This document shows, piece after piece, positions 43,076 through 51,038 of a stretch of 64,000 nucleotides of DNA. Under the pieces are notes generated by a model that was not told where the DNA came from, ran no database searches, and worked only from the letters and a program-made list of their open reading frames with translations. How positions within the stretch are numbered: the first letter of the stretch is position 1; each line of letters opens with the position of its first letter. Origin of the DNA: Ilumatobacteraceae bacterium (GTDB taxonomy: Bacteria; Actinomycetota; Acidimicrobiia; Acidimicrobiales; Ilumatobacteraceae); assembly GCA_013213745.1 (NCBI GenBank), contig JABSQH010000038.1:1-64000 (forward strand), read 5' to 3'. Made by a program: the position numbers and the translations under genes.

Positions 43076-44038
43076 ATGGCTCCTTTTCGCATCAACAATC
43101 AGCACGAGTGGGACGAGCTACGAGCAGCCGTCGTCGGTCGATGGGTCCCGCACACGTACCGCTCCCCAGCGATCGACGAATCGTTGGCGGTCCGGTTTCC
43201 CTACATTCCCGCCGCCGCATGGGAGTACTTCCGCCCGACCGAGCACGGCCTGCTCAGCGAGGTATACCCCGATGACGATCTGGGCTACTACGACGAGCAG
43301 GAACACCTCGTCACCACGATGGAGTCGCTCGGCGTGACGGTGCGTCGTCCCGACGAGATTCCGTTCCCCACCGTTGCGACGACGCAGTGTTATGCCCGCG
43401 ACCCGATCGTGACCATCGGCACCACGTTCATCGTCACCAACATGAACTTCGAGGGCCGCCGACAGGAGACCGGTAGCTATCGCCGGATCGCCGTCGACCT
43501 CGCCACCGACTACGACGGCACGGTCGTCAGCATGCCCCCGCTGCGACCCGGCGACGACGAGCGAAATGTCTACCTCGAGGGTGGCGACGTGTTCGTCAAC
43601 GGATCCGAGGTGTACATCGGAATGTCGGGAAACGCCACCAACGATCTGGGCATCGAGTGGCTGCGAGGTGAGCTCGGCAGTGCCTACACCGTGCACAAGA
43701 TCCCGCTCGCCCCACACGTGCTGCACCTCGATTGCGCCATGATGCTGATCAATGAGCGTCAGGGCATCGTGTGCAAGCACGACTTCGTCGACTTCGACGG
43801 CCTACCCGAGAGCCTGCAGGGCACACAATGGGTCGAGGTCGAACCTGCACAGGCGCAGGTGATGGCCACCAACGGTGTCGTCATCAATCCGAACACGATC
43901 ATCATGGCCGATGCCTTCCCGGAGGTCGCCGAACGGGTGCGGGCGATGGGCATCGAGGTCCACGAGATCCCCTTCGCCAAGGCCAACTACTTCGGCGGCG
44001 GACTGCGCTGCAGCTACCAACCGATCGAACGCGCATAG
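43076..44038 (+). CDS. Amidinotransferase / DDAH-family enzyme
   Basis: A 320-residue pentein-fold enzyme. Residues about 104-119 (CYARDPIVTIGTTFIV), YLEGGDVFVNGSEVYIGMSG (about 164-183), HVLHLDCAMMLI (catalytic His region, about 214) and the C-terminal GGGLRCSYQPIERA with the catalytic Cys fit the glycine amidinotransferase/dimethylargininase superfamily. It acts on a guanidino compound (transfer or hydrolysis); which cannot be settled. ATG at 43076 follows GAAAGGG. Confidence 0.85.
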   Translation: MAPFRINNQHEWDELRAAVVGRWVPHTYRSPAIDESLAVRFPYIPAAAWEYFRPTEHGLLSEVYPDDDLGYYDEQEHLVTTMESLGVTVRRPDEIPFPTVATTQCYARDPIVTIGTTFIVTNMNFEGRRQETGSYRRIAVDLATDYDGTVVSMPPLRPGDDERNVYLEGGDVFVNGSEVYIGMSGNATNDLGIEWLRGELGSAYTVHKIPLAPHVLHLDCAMMLINERQGIVCKHDFVDFDGLPESLQGTQWVEVEPAQAQVMATNGVVINPNTIIMADAFPEVAERVRAMGIEVHEIPFAKANYFGGGLRCSYQPIERA

Positions 44039-44042
44039 CAGT

Positions 44043-44100
44043 CGGTTCTGTTCGCAGAAACGTGCGTCTTCCGCACGGAATCCCCGGTTTTTCGGAGTCA
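44043..44100 (+). repeat. Palindromic dispersed repeat, copy 1
   Basis: Begins CGGTTCTGTTCGCAGAAA, contains a hairpin GTGCG-TCTTC-CGCAC, then GGAATCCCC and TTTCGGAGTCA. It matches two further copies at 46376-46431 and 46437-46493. It lies right after the amidinotransferase stop. REP-like element. Confidence 0.75.
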
Positions 44101-44673
44101 ATGTGGGGTGATGGTGGCGAGCGCCACCGAAGCAGTCTGGCCGGGCCAGGTGGCGGTGAGGCCGATGTCCGCCGTGGGGCCGTCGGCGATGCGGATGGGT
44201 GTGGGGACCACGACGCGCCGCTCCTCGTACTCGACGATGCCGAGCGCCTGGCCGACACCGGTCAACGAGGCGGCCGCGAACATCATCGACCAGACCGATG
44301 TGGGCGTCCCAACGGTCGTGGGCGCCGTCGAGGCGCTGCATCGCATCGATCGCCGAGCCCGGCGGATCATCGGGACCATCGAGGCCGACGGCCTCGCCCT
44401 GCGGTGGCACATCGAGCCACTGCGAAGCGCGGTCTTCGCCGTACATGCCGATCAGATACCACAGGCGCCATGCGACCGTGGTGAACGGCGCCGGATCAGG
44501 CGGCGACGAGCCCAAATCGGCATACCACCGACCACCGGACCCACGACGAATCGTCCAGCACCGCTCGGCAGGCTCCCAGAAGTACTCATCGTCGGAGCGC
44601 CATCGAGGCGGGCACGGGTGCGGTGCCACACCTCGTTGGAGAGATCGACGAGTTCGAAGTGCACGTTCCCCAT
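44098..44673 (-). pseudogene. Frameshifted DinB-like gene with foreign C-terminal frame
   Basis: The minus strand starts MGNVHFELVDLSNEVWHRTR (from 44673). After a likely one-base deletion near 44604, another frame continues DDEYFWEPAERCWTIRR and PFTTVAWRLWYLIGMYG, typical of DinB-superfamily proteins. Near 44300 a second frame change gives ASLTGVGQALGIVEYEERR up to the stop at 44098, which does not resemble a DinB C-terminus and may come from another gene. No intact gene remains in 44039-44742. Confidence 0.65.
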
Positions 44674-44742
44674 CGCGACGCCAGGAGCCACCCGTCGCAA
44701 ATGGTGGGACGGCGCTGAGGGACGAAGCGCTACCGTCGCCGA

Positions 44743-46032
44743 GTGACCGATCGGGGTGAGCAACCGCTGCTGGGAATCGCCTCGGTACGCAACATCCTGG
44801 CTTCCGGTGCGCTGTCGGTCACCGCCATCTCCCTCATGTTGGCGGTGCTATTCAAGCAGGCCTTCGACATCACCGACGATCCGCTCACCATCGGGATCGT
44901 CGGACTGCTGCAGTTCATCCCGGCAGTGCTGCTCGTGTTCGTCAGCGGCTATCTCGCCGATCGTTACGACCGGCGCTCCTTGGTCGCATGGACCACGGTC
45001 GGCCGAGTGGCGTGCGTGATCGGCTTCTTCATCTACAGCCGCTCGGTGGGCGATGTCTCCGGTGGGTCCGACGCTGCGGTGTGGCCGCTGTACGTGATCA
45101 CGTTCGTGTTCGGTTCGTTCGATGCCGTCGGCATCCCGGCGCGCCATGCCATCACCCCGTTGGTGGTCCGACGAGAGCTCCTCCCGCGTCTGGTGGCGGC
45201 GCGGGCGTCGACCATGGTGTTCTCGACCATCGTCGGACCGATCGCGGCCGGATTTCTCTACACGGTCGGCGCCGACGTGGCGTATGTCGTCACGGCGATC
45301 CTGTTCGTTGCGTCGATCCCGCCGCTGCTGCGCACCACCTACGCCGTCGAGCCGACACGGCTGAACGAGCGACCGTCGCTCGGGCTTGTGCTCGATGGGC
45401 TGCGTTTCATCCGCCGCTCCCCCATCATCCTCGGCGCCATCTCACTCGACATGCTCGCCGTGCTGTTCGGTGGTGCCATCGCGCTCATCCCGGTGATTGC
45501 CGAGGAACGCCTCGGCGTTGCCGACGTCGCCTACGGGTTCTTGCGCGCCGCACCCGGGGTGGGCGCTGGATTGATGGGCTTGTGGTTGGCGCGCCGCCCC
45601 GTGTCGAGGCGCGTCGGCGCAACCTTGCTGTGGGTCGTGGCGATCTTCGGGTTCTTCCACATCACCCTCGGTCTCACCACCAGTTATGCGGTGGCGTTCG
45701 TCTCGCTGATGTGTGCGGCAGCGGCGGACATGGTGTCGATGACCATCCGCTCGACACTCGTCCCACTGGCGACGCCGCCCGAGCAACTCGGCCGCGTCAG
45801 CGCCGTCGAGAGCGTGTTCATCGGCGCCTCGAACGAACTCGGGGCGTTCGAGAGCGGCGTGGCCGCCCGCTATCTCGGCGTGCCGTGGGCGGTCGCCGGT
45901 GGCGGCGTCATCACCATCCTCGTTGCCGGCGGCATCGCCACGGCGTTACCCACGCTGCGCAACATCGACACCTATGACGACGTCCGAGCACCCGGGGACG
46001 TCCCCACACCGACCACGCCGACGTCGCCGTGA
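44743..46032 (+). CDS. MFS transporter (EntS-like exporter group)
   Basis: A 429-residue protein with about 12 hydrophobic segments. GYLADRYDRRSLVAWTTVGRVA is the loop 2-3 signature of the major facilitator family, and the IPARHAITPLVVRRELLPR and GFLRAAPGVGAGLMGL segments resemble the EntS/enterobactin exporter-like group. The start is a GTG. The nearby iron island makes siderophore export possible but unproven. Confidence 0.82.
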   Translation: MTDRGEQPLLGIASVRNILASGALSVTAISLMLAVLFKQAFDITDDPLTIGIVGLLQFIPAVLLVFVSGYLADRYDRRSLVAWTTVGRVACVIGFFIYSRSVGDVSGGSDAAVWPLYVITFVFGSFDAVGIPARHAITPLVVRRELLPRLVAARASTMVFSTIVGPIAAGFLYTVGADVAYVVTAILFVASIPPLLRTTYAVEPTRLNERPSLGLVLDGLRFIRRSPIILGAISLDMLAVLFGGAIALIPVIAEERLGVADVAYGFLRAAPGVGAGLMGLWLARRPVSRRVGATLLWVVAIFGFFHITLGLTTSYAVAFVSLMCAAAADMVSMTIRSTLVPLATPPEQLGRVSAVESVFIGASNELGAFESGVAARYLGVPWAVAGGGVITILVAGGIATALPTLRNIDTYDDVRAPGDVPTPTTPTSP

Positions 46033-46117
46033 CACGGCCCAACCGGCCGCCCGGGCTCGACGGATGCGGTGCTTGAGCACCGGAACGGATCACAGACCGA
46101 CGCCTAGGATCCACGCC

Positions 46118-46375
46118 ATGGCGACCGCCACACCGAACGACACGCCCAACCCGAACGCCAAGAAGTTCGCGCTCGACGTCACGTTGCCCGAGATGTTCAA
46201 CATCTCGAGCGCCGACGACGCCGGCGGCAACGCCTTCGCCACAGAGGTCTTCGCCGCCGGCGGCGTCGCCAGTTTGTTCGGCGTCAACGACTTCGTCACG
46301 GTGACCCGCCATCCGGACGCCGACTGGGACGCGATCATCGCGGCCGTCACGACAGCCGCCGATGCGCACCTCTGA
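46118..46375 (+). CDS. Nfu/NifU N-terminal-domain protein
   Basis: An 85-residue protein: NPNAKKFALDVTLPEMFN, FATEVFAAGGVASLFGVNDFVTVTRHPDADWDAI matches the Nfu N-terminal domain (stand-alone; no C-terminal CxxC Fe-S domain). Possible role in iron-sulfur assembly or as an unlinked scaffold. The ATG at 46118 is chosen from domain length. It is followed directly by two repeat copies. Confidence 0.78.
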   Translation: MATATPNDTPNPNAKKFALDVTLPEMFNISSADDAGGNAFATEVFAAGGVASLFGVNDFVTVTRHPDADWDAIIAAVTTAADAHL

Positions 46376-46431
46376 CGGTTCTGTTCGCCGACACGTGCGC
46401 ATTGCGCACGGAATCCCCAGTATTTCGGTCA
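46376..46431 (+). repeat. Palindromic dispersed repeat, copy 2
   Basis: Starts CGGTTCTGTTCGCCGACA, with hairpin GTGCG-CATTG-CGCAC and GGAATCCCC. The loop differs from copy 1 but the stem is kept. Begins right at the stop of the Nfu-N gene. Confidence 0.75.
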
Positions 46432-46436
46432 AGCAG

Positions 46437-46493
46437 CGGTTCTGTACGCGGAGATGTTCGCAATTCGCACGGGATCCCCGGAATTTCGGGTCA
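46437..46493 (+). repeat. Palindromic dispersed repeat, copy 3
   Basis: Starts CGGTTCTGTACGCGGAGA, stem GTTCG-CAATT-CGCAC with one mismatch, then GGGATCCCC and ATTTCGGGTCA. Tandem to copy 2 with a 5-base spacer. It ends at the stop of the AgcS pseudogene on the other strand. Confidence 0.75.
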
Positions 46494-46885
46494 GGTGTTC
46501 TGGATCGTGCCGGCGGTCTGCGCGGGTGTCGACCAATCATCAGGGTCGATCTCGAGCTCGGGGAACGCCGCCGGGTCGAACTCGGGCTCGTGGCCCGCAG
46601 CCCGCTGCGCGAAGTGGTACTTGATGACGCGCACGGCCTCGGGCGCCAGCAGCATCACCGCGATCAGGTTGAGCACGGCGAGCACGCCAATCGTGGCGTT
46701 CTCGCCGTAGTAGCTCACTGCCAAAGGCGTCGTGAACGCAAAGAACACCAGAGCGATCGCCACGAAGGCTCTCCCAGCTGCCGACCACGTTGGCCAGGCT
46801 CTCCTGGGTGAGGGTCACCCCGTCGGTCGCCGACGAGTACCCGGGCGGCCATACGCCCCCAAGCCGGATGATCAGCGCAGCCGCC
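46491..46885 (-). pseudogene. AgcS-type sodium:amino acid symporter, C-terminal remnant
   Basis: Pieces AALIIRLGGVWPPGYSSA and GVTLTQESLANVVGSW (about 46770-46885) in one frame are followed after a frameshift by FVAIALVFFAFTTPLAVSYY and the C-terminal helix and tail KYHFAQRAAGHEPEFDPAAF (to the stop at 46491). This is the last third of an AgcS-family symporter. The rest is missing because it joins a PLP decarboxylase remnant. Confidence 0.72.
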
Positions 46886-47415
46886 ATCGAATAGCCCGGG
46901 CACTGCCGTGCGCTGCGCATGTGCGTAGTCGCCGATCGTCGGCGCATTCGTGTCGGTGCCGTAGTTCGTCGGCAGCCCGCCGCCAATGTCGACGAACTCG
47001 ATTGGCGATGCGCCGTCGAGCGCATCGATCCCGGCGCGCACGCGCTGCAAGGCGGTCGCCCCGTCGACCAGTTGGTCAAGCGTGCACCCTTGGCTCCCGA
47101 CGTGAGCGTGGAGGCCGGTCACGGACACGCCGTTCGGACGCACCGCCAGGCGGGCCAGGAGCGCGTCAGCGGGGATACCGAACCGCGAGTTGCGCCCGCC
47201 AACGCTCGTCGCCTGGATCGTTCCGTCGCCGAATGCGCTGAGGATCGCATCCAGCCAGCAAGGCGACGTGTAGTTCCTCCAACGAGGCCACTTCGCACCC
47301 AGCACTGTCGGCAACCAGTGGGCGGAGCAGTTCAACAAGTGGGTTCGCCTTGACTGCAACGCTGTGCAGCGCATTCTCCGGGAACGCCGACCGAAGCTCA
47401 TCGAATCATCGCCGT
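46885..47415 (-). pseudogene. PLP-dependent (DAP/ornithine-type) decarboxylase remnant
   Basis: From about 47395 the minus strand reads FPENALHSVAVKANPLVELL, where VKANP is the PLP-lysine region of fold III decarboxylases, then SAGCEVASLEELHVALLAG. After an internal loss, another frame reads GIPADALLARLAVRP, GVSVTGLHAHVGSQG and IEFVDIGGGLPTNYGTD, the typical middle motifs. It ends by running into AgcS sequence near 46885. Two genes were merged by deletion and both are broken. Confidence 0.75.
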
Positions 47416-47532
47416 TCAAGGTCGAGGTCGTGCACGCCACACGACGTCGCCGACCGCAGGTCGACCTGAGGAGTCACGATCGAGAGATGACGAAAGAGAT
47501 GTCAGCACTCATCGACTTCGTCGCCGCCGGCA

Positions 47533-47943
47533 TCAGTCGCGAGTGACGCGTTCCATCACCTCGAATGCCAGCAGCTCAGCATTGATCGCCACCGGCCCGC
47601 CGTGTCCATGTCCATCTCCGTGTCCATGGGCGGCCGGAGCCGCGTCGCCACGACCGCTCTGTCCTCCTGAGGCATGGCGCTCGGCCATTGCGTTCGCATC
47701 CTCAGCGACATGCGCATGTGCCGCCGCAAAGTCGCTGCTCTGGAGCCACGCCTGGAATGCCTCTTCGGACTCCCAGCGCGTGAACACGAAGAACCGCCGA
47801 TGCTCGTCTGTGGGCCGAAGGAGCAGAAACTCTTCGAACCCGGGCTGATCTTCGACCGACCCGGCTCGTTTCGCAAACCGGTCGATGAACTCCGAACCCA
47901 TGCCGTCGGGAACTTCCACGGCATTGATCTTGACGACGCTCAT
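47533..47943 (-). CDS. MhuD/IsdG-like heme-degrading monooxygenase
   Basis: A 136-residue protein. MSVVKINAVEVPDGMGSEF and ERRFFVFTRWESEEAFQAW-like strands follow mycobacterial MhuD closely: Asn7 and Trp66 are at the same positions and His76/His78 stand near MhuD His75. It should open heme to release iron. An unusual His/Gly-rich insert (AAHGHGDGHGHGG, about 103-117) is absent from MhuD and may bind metal. It follows the SIP gene by 52 bases and is the last gene of the siderophore/heme transport unit. Confidence 0.87.
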   Translation of the reverse strand: MSVVKINAVEVPDGMGSEFIDRFAKRAGSVEDQPGFEEFLLLRPTDEHRRFFVFTRWESEEAFQAWLQSSDFAAAHAHVAEDANAMAERHASGGQSGRGDAAPAAHGHGDGHGHGGPVAINAELLAFEVMERVTRD

Positions 47944-47995
47944 GATGCTGCTCCTATGTGTTCTGAGTTGATGTGGAGGGGGGATCGTGTTGCGC

Positions 47996-49078
47996 TCACC
48001 GTCTCCAGTACCCCGTCATCGCAACCTGGTCGGGCGCCATGCCGACATCGTTGCGGAGGTGTTTGCGCACTGCGGTGATCTCGCGCGACTCGGCTGCACC
48101 GAGCGCGTACAACGCCGGCACATCGAGCGCACGGCGACGGACGGCTTCGATCAACAACCCTGCTTCGCCAGGTGCTTGGGTCCCACGAAAACACCACTCG
48201 ATGTCGACACCGTCCCACTCCGGGAGATCGACGACGTGGTCGGCATCGATCGTCTCGGCGATCACGTCGACCGCTGGTGACGTGGCACAGAGTTGATCGA
48301 GCACAGCGGCCGCGGCGCCGAGGCCGGTGTCGTCGACCACGAGCAGGTAGCGATCGGTGCCCGGCGGCGGGGCGAAGGTCGAGCGCGGTCCCCACAGGCC
48401 AGCAGGCGCACCGGCCACGGCGCGCGCCGCCCACGCCGAGGCGGGGCCGGCATCGCCGTGCAACACGAACCACATGTCGATCTCGCCGACGTCCGGGCGC
48501 CACCGACGGACCGTGTAGTAAGCGCCCTGCGGTCGCTCGGGTTCGGGCGTCTCCTCGTTGGCCGCCCAGGTGAAGTCAGCGTCGACGGTGAGATCGCTGC
48601 GACCAGCGGGCGGCAACAGCACGTACAGGAACTGATCGCCGCCGATCGATACGAAGTCGTCCAGCCCGCCCCCGAACGTGATCTGTCGCAGGTTGGGCGT
48701 GAGGTCGCGTACGGCAACCACACTCGTGATGAATGTCGAGAGGTCGTCGGTGCCGGCGATCTCGCGCTCCAAGCTGGTCAGCCGGACCGACTCGTCCGCC
48801 GCGTTGCGCGCGGCGCCGAGCAGCCCGAACAGCTGCCCGCGGACCTCGTCGAGTGACTCCGGCGGCGACCCAAAACGATGTTCGAGTTCGTACTCCGAGC
48901 CGTCCTGGCGACGACATGCGATCGTGATGCCATCAGGTGATGCCGACTGCAGCCGAGCATCGACCATCGCCGCTGCCGGTTCGTCGGCGAGGTGACGAGC
49001 GATGAACACGACCGTGTCGTCGTGGTTCGAGTTCAGATGCTCGAACACGTACGCGAGTTCGTCGTAGATCGTCGTCAC
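47996..49078 (-). CDS. DUF2470-SIP fusion: siderophore-interacting ferric reductase
   Basis: A 360-residue protein. Residues about 1-95 (YDELAYVFEHLNSNHDDTVV and on) are a DUF2470/HugZ-C-type domain linked to heme use; residues about 110-345 are a siderophore-interacting protein with an FAD part (RQITFGGGLDDFVSIGGDQF, GAYYTVRRWRPD) and a NAD(P)H/SIP part (YLLVVDDTGLGAAAAVLDQL) ending MTGYWRR. It would release iron from siderophores or heme in the cytosol. Overlaps the ABC ATPase gene by 4 bases. Confidence 0.87.
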   Translation of the reverse strand: MTTIYDELAYVFEHLNSNHDDTVVFIARHLADEPAAAMVDARLQSASPDGITIACRRQDGSEYELEHRFGSPPESLDEVRGQLFGLLGAARNAADESVRLTSLEREIAGTDDLSTFITSVVAVRDLTPNLRQITFGGGLDDFVSIGGDQFLYVLLPPAGRSDLTVDADFTWAANEETPEPERPQGAYYTVRRWRPDVGEIDMWFVLHGDAGPASAWAARAVAGAPAGLWGPRSTFAPPPGTDRYLLVVDDTGLGAAAAVLDQLCATSPAVDVIAETIDADHVVDLPEWDGVDIEWCFRGTQAPGEAGLLIEAVRRRALDVPALYALGAAESREITAVRKHLRNDVGMAPDQVAMTGYWRR

Positions 49079-49944
49079 GCCGACTCCGCCTCCGTGGGAT
49101 TCCTGCTTGTCGACGCGCGCGTGTCGTGCGGCACGATCAGTGGCGTGCCGCTCAACGGGTCGGGAACGACCACACAGGGCAAGCCGAAGACTTCCTCGAC
49201 CGTCTCAGTGGTGATGATCTCCCCGGGTGCACCCACGCCGTGAATCCGACCGTCGACCATGGCGACCAGGTTGTGTGCATATCGACACGCCAGGTTGAGA
49301 TCGTGCAACACGAGCACGACGGTGCGGCCCTCTTCGTGGTTGAGTCGATCGACGAGGTCGAGGATCTCCACCTGGTGGGCGATGTCGAGGAACGTGGTCG
49401 GCTCATCGAGCAACAGCAGTCCGGTCTCTTGGGCGAGGGCCATCGCGATCCACACCCGTTGACGTTGTCCACCCGAGAGCTCATCGACGGGCCGATCGGC
49501 GAGGTCGACGGCGTTGGTTGCGGCCAACGCCGCGCGAACCGCCCGTTCGTCCTCGTCGGACCATTGTTGGAAGAGCCGTTGATGCGGGGTCCGGCCGCGG
49601 GCCACGAGGTCGACGACCAGAATGCCCTGCGGAGCGATGGGCGTCTGCGGCAGCAATCCCAAACGTCGGGCGACCTCTTTCGTCGGCAGCCGGTGGATCA
49701 GCTCACCATCGAGGATCACCTCACCAGAACTCGGTTTGAGCAGACGCGCCAGTGCCCGGAGCAGCGTGGACTTGCCGCATGCGTTGGGACCAACGATGAC
49801 GGTGATCTGGCCGTCGGGAATGGCCAGGTCGAGCTCTTGCACGACGACGTGTTCGTCATATGCCAAACGAACGTGATCGGCGCGCAGGCGCGACGACCCT
49901 GCGTCTGCATGGGTGCCGTTCGTCGAGGGGGGTTCGCCGATCAC
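49075..49944 (-). CDS. Iron-siderophore/heme ABC transporter ATPase (FepC-like)
   Basis: A 289-residue ATPase: Walker A GPNACGKSTLL (about 50-60), Q-loop LLPQTPIAPQG, signature ELSGGQRQRVWIA, Walker B LLLLDEPTTFLD and the H-loop VLHDLN. Typical of FecCDE/FhuC proteins. The GTG start overlaps the permease stop. Confidence 0.93.
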   Translation of the reverse strand: MIGEPPSTNGTHADAGSSRLRADHVRLAYDEHVVVQELDLAIPDGQITVIVGPNACGKSTLLRALARLLKPSSGEVILDGELIHRLPTKEVARRLGLLPQTPIAPQGILVVDLVARGRTPHQRLFQQWSDEDERAVRAALAATNAVDLADRPVDELSGGQRQRVWIAMALAQETGLLLLDEPTTFLDIAHQVEILDLVDRLNHEEGRTVVLVLHDLNLACRYAHNLVAMVDGRIHGVGAPGEIITTETVEEVFGLPCVVVPDPLSGTPLIVPHDTRASTSRNPTEAESA

Positions 49945-51035
49945 AGTGCTCCTGTCCGTGCTTGACGGGTCAACAACCAGAGGAGATAGGGCGCTCCGAT
50001 CAGGGCGGTCATGATGCCGACCGGCAGCTCGGTCGGGGCCAACACTCCTCGGGCCGCGAGATCGGCGACGACAACAACGAGCGCGCCGATGAATGCGGCA
50101 GGCACGATGGCGGCTCGCGGGGTGTCCACCAGCCTGCGGGCGATCGGTCCCGACACGAAGGCGACGAAGGCAATCGGGCCCGCAGCGGCGACACCGAGCG
50201 CGGCCAGGGCAACGCCGACCAACACCAGGGTCAGCTTCGATCGCGACACCCGCACGCCGAGCGCAGCTGCCGTGTCGTCGCCGAGGTCGAGCCGATCGAG
50301 CGTGCGCTGCATGAGAATCGCCAGCGGTCCGAGGACCAGCAGAGCCAGCCACACGATGCGCACCTCGTCCCAGGATCGACCGTTGAGCGAACCCGTCAAC
50401 CACACCGCTGCTCGCTGCACGTCGTTGATCTCGGCGCGGGTGACCAGGTAGTCGATCACCGCCGTGATGGCGAAGCCCACGCCGATGCCGACGAGTACGA
50501 GCCGGTACGCCTGAATGCCGCGCTTCCACGCAAGGAGGTACACCAGCAGCGCAGCGATCACGCCGCCCAACAGCGCCCCGACCGACACCTGGAACGACGA
50601 GCCGCCGACGACGACGATCGTCGTGACCGCACCCAACGCAGCGCCGGAGTTGAAGCCGATGATGTCGGGCGAGCCGAGTGGGTTACGAACCAGCGCCTGG
50701 AAGATCGCACCGGACATGCCAAAAGCTGCCCCGACCCCGACCCCGACAAGCACTCGCGGCAAACGCAGCGTCCCGACGATGAACTCGGAGTCCTCGGTGG
50801 GGTTACCGAGCAGCGTGGCGATCACGTCCGAGATCGGGATCGGGAAGTCGCCGACGCTGATCGACCACAAACCGACGGCGACGATCAACCCGCCGACGAC
50901 TGCGCAGACCGCCACGGCGCGAAGGTCGAGCCGAACGGAGAAACCGCGAAAACGGATGACCCGGCCGCGCAGCGGGAGCTCGCTTGGCGCGAGATCGCGC
51001 GATTCGGTTTGCGCAGAGCGCTCGAGGGTGGTCAT
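49941..51035 (-). CDS. FecCD-family iron transport permease (FepG-like)
   Basis: A 364-residue permease with about 10 transmembrane helices; RLPRVLVGVGVGAAFGMSGA, VRNPLGSPDIIGFNSGAA and the C-terminal ELPVGIMTALIGAPYLLWLL are FecCD signatures. Forms a heterodimer with the next permease. Confidence 0.93.
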   Translation of the reverse strand: MTTLERSAQTESRDLAPSELPLRGRVIRFRGFSVRLDLRAVAVCAVVGGLIVAVGLWSISVGDFPIPISDVIATLLGNPTEDSEFIVGTLRLPRVLVGVGVGAAFGMSGAIFQALVRNPLGSPDIIGFNSGAALGAVTTIVVVGGSSFQVSVGALLGGVIAALLVYLLAWKRGIQAYRLVLVGIGVGFAITAVIDYLVTRAEINDVQRAAVWLTGSLNGRSWDEVRIVWLALLVLGPLAILMQRTLDRLDLGDDTAAALGVRVSRSKLTLVLVGVALAALGVAAAGPIAFVAFVSGPIARRLVDTPRAAIVPAAFIGALVVVVADLAARGVLAPTELPVGIMTALIGAPYLLWLLTRQARTGAL

Positions 51036-51038
51036 CGA

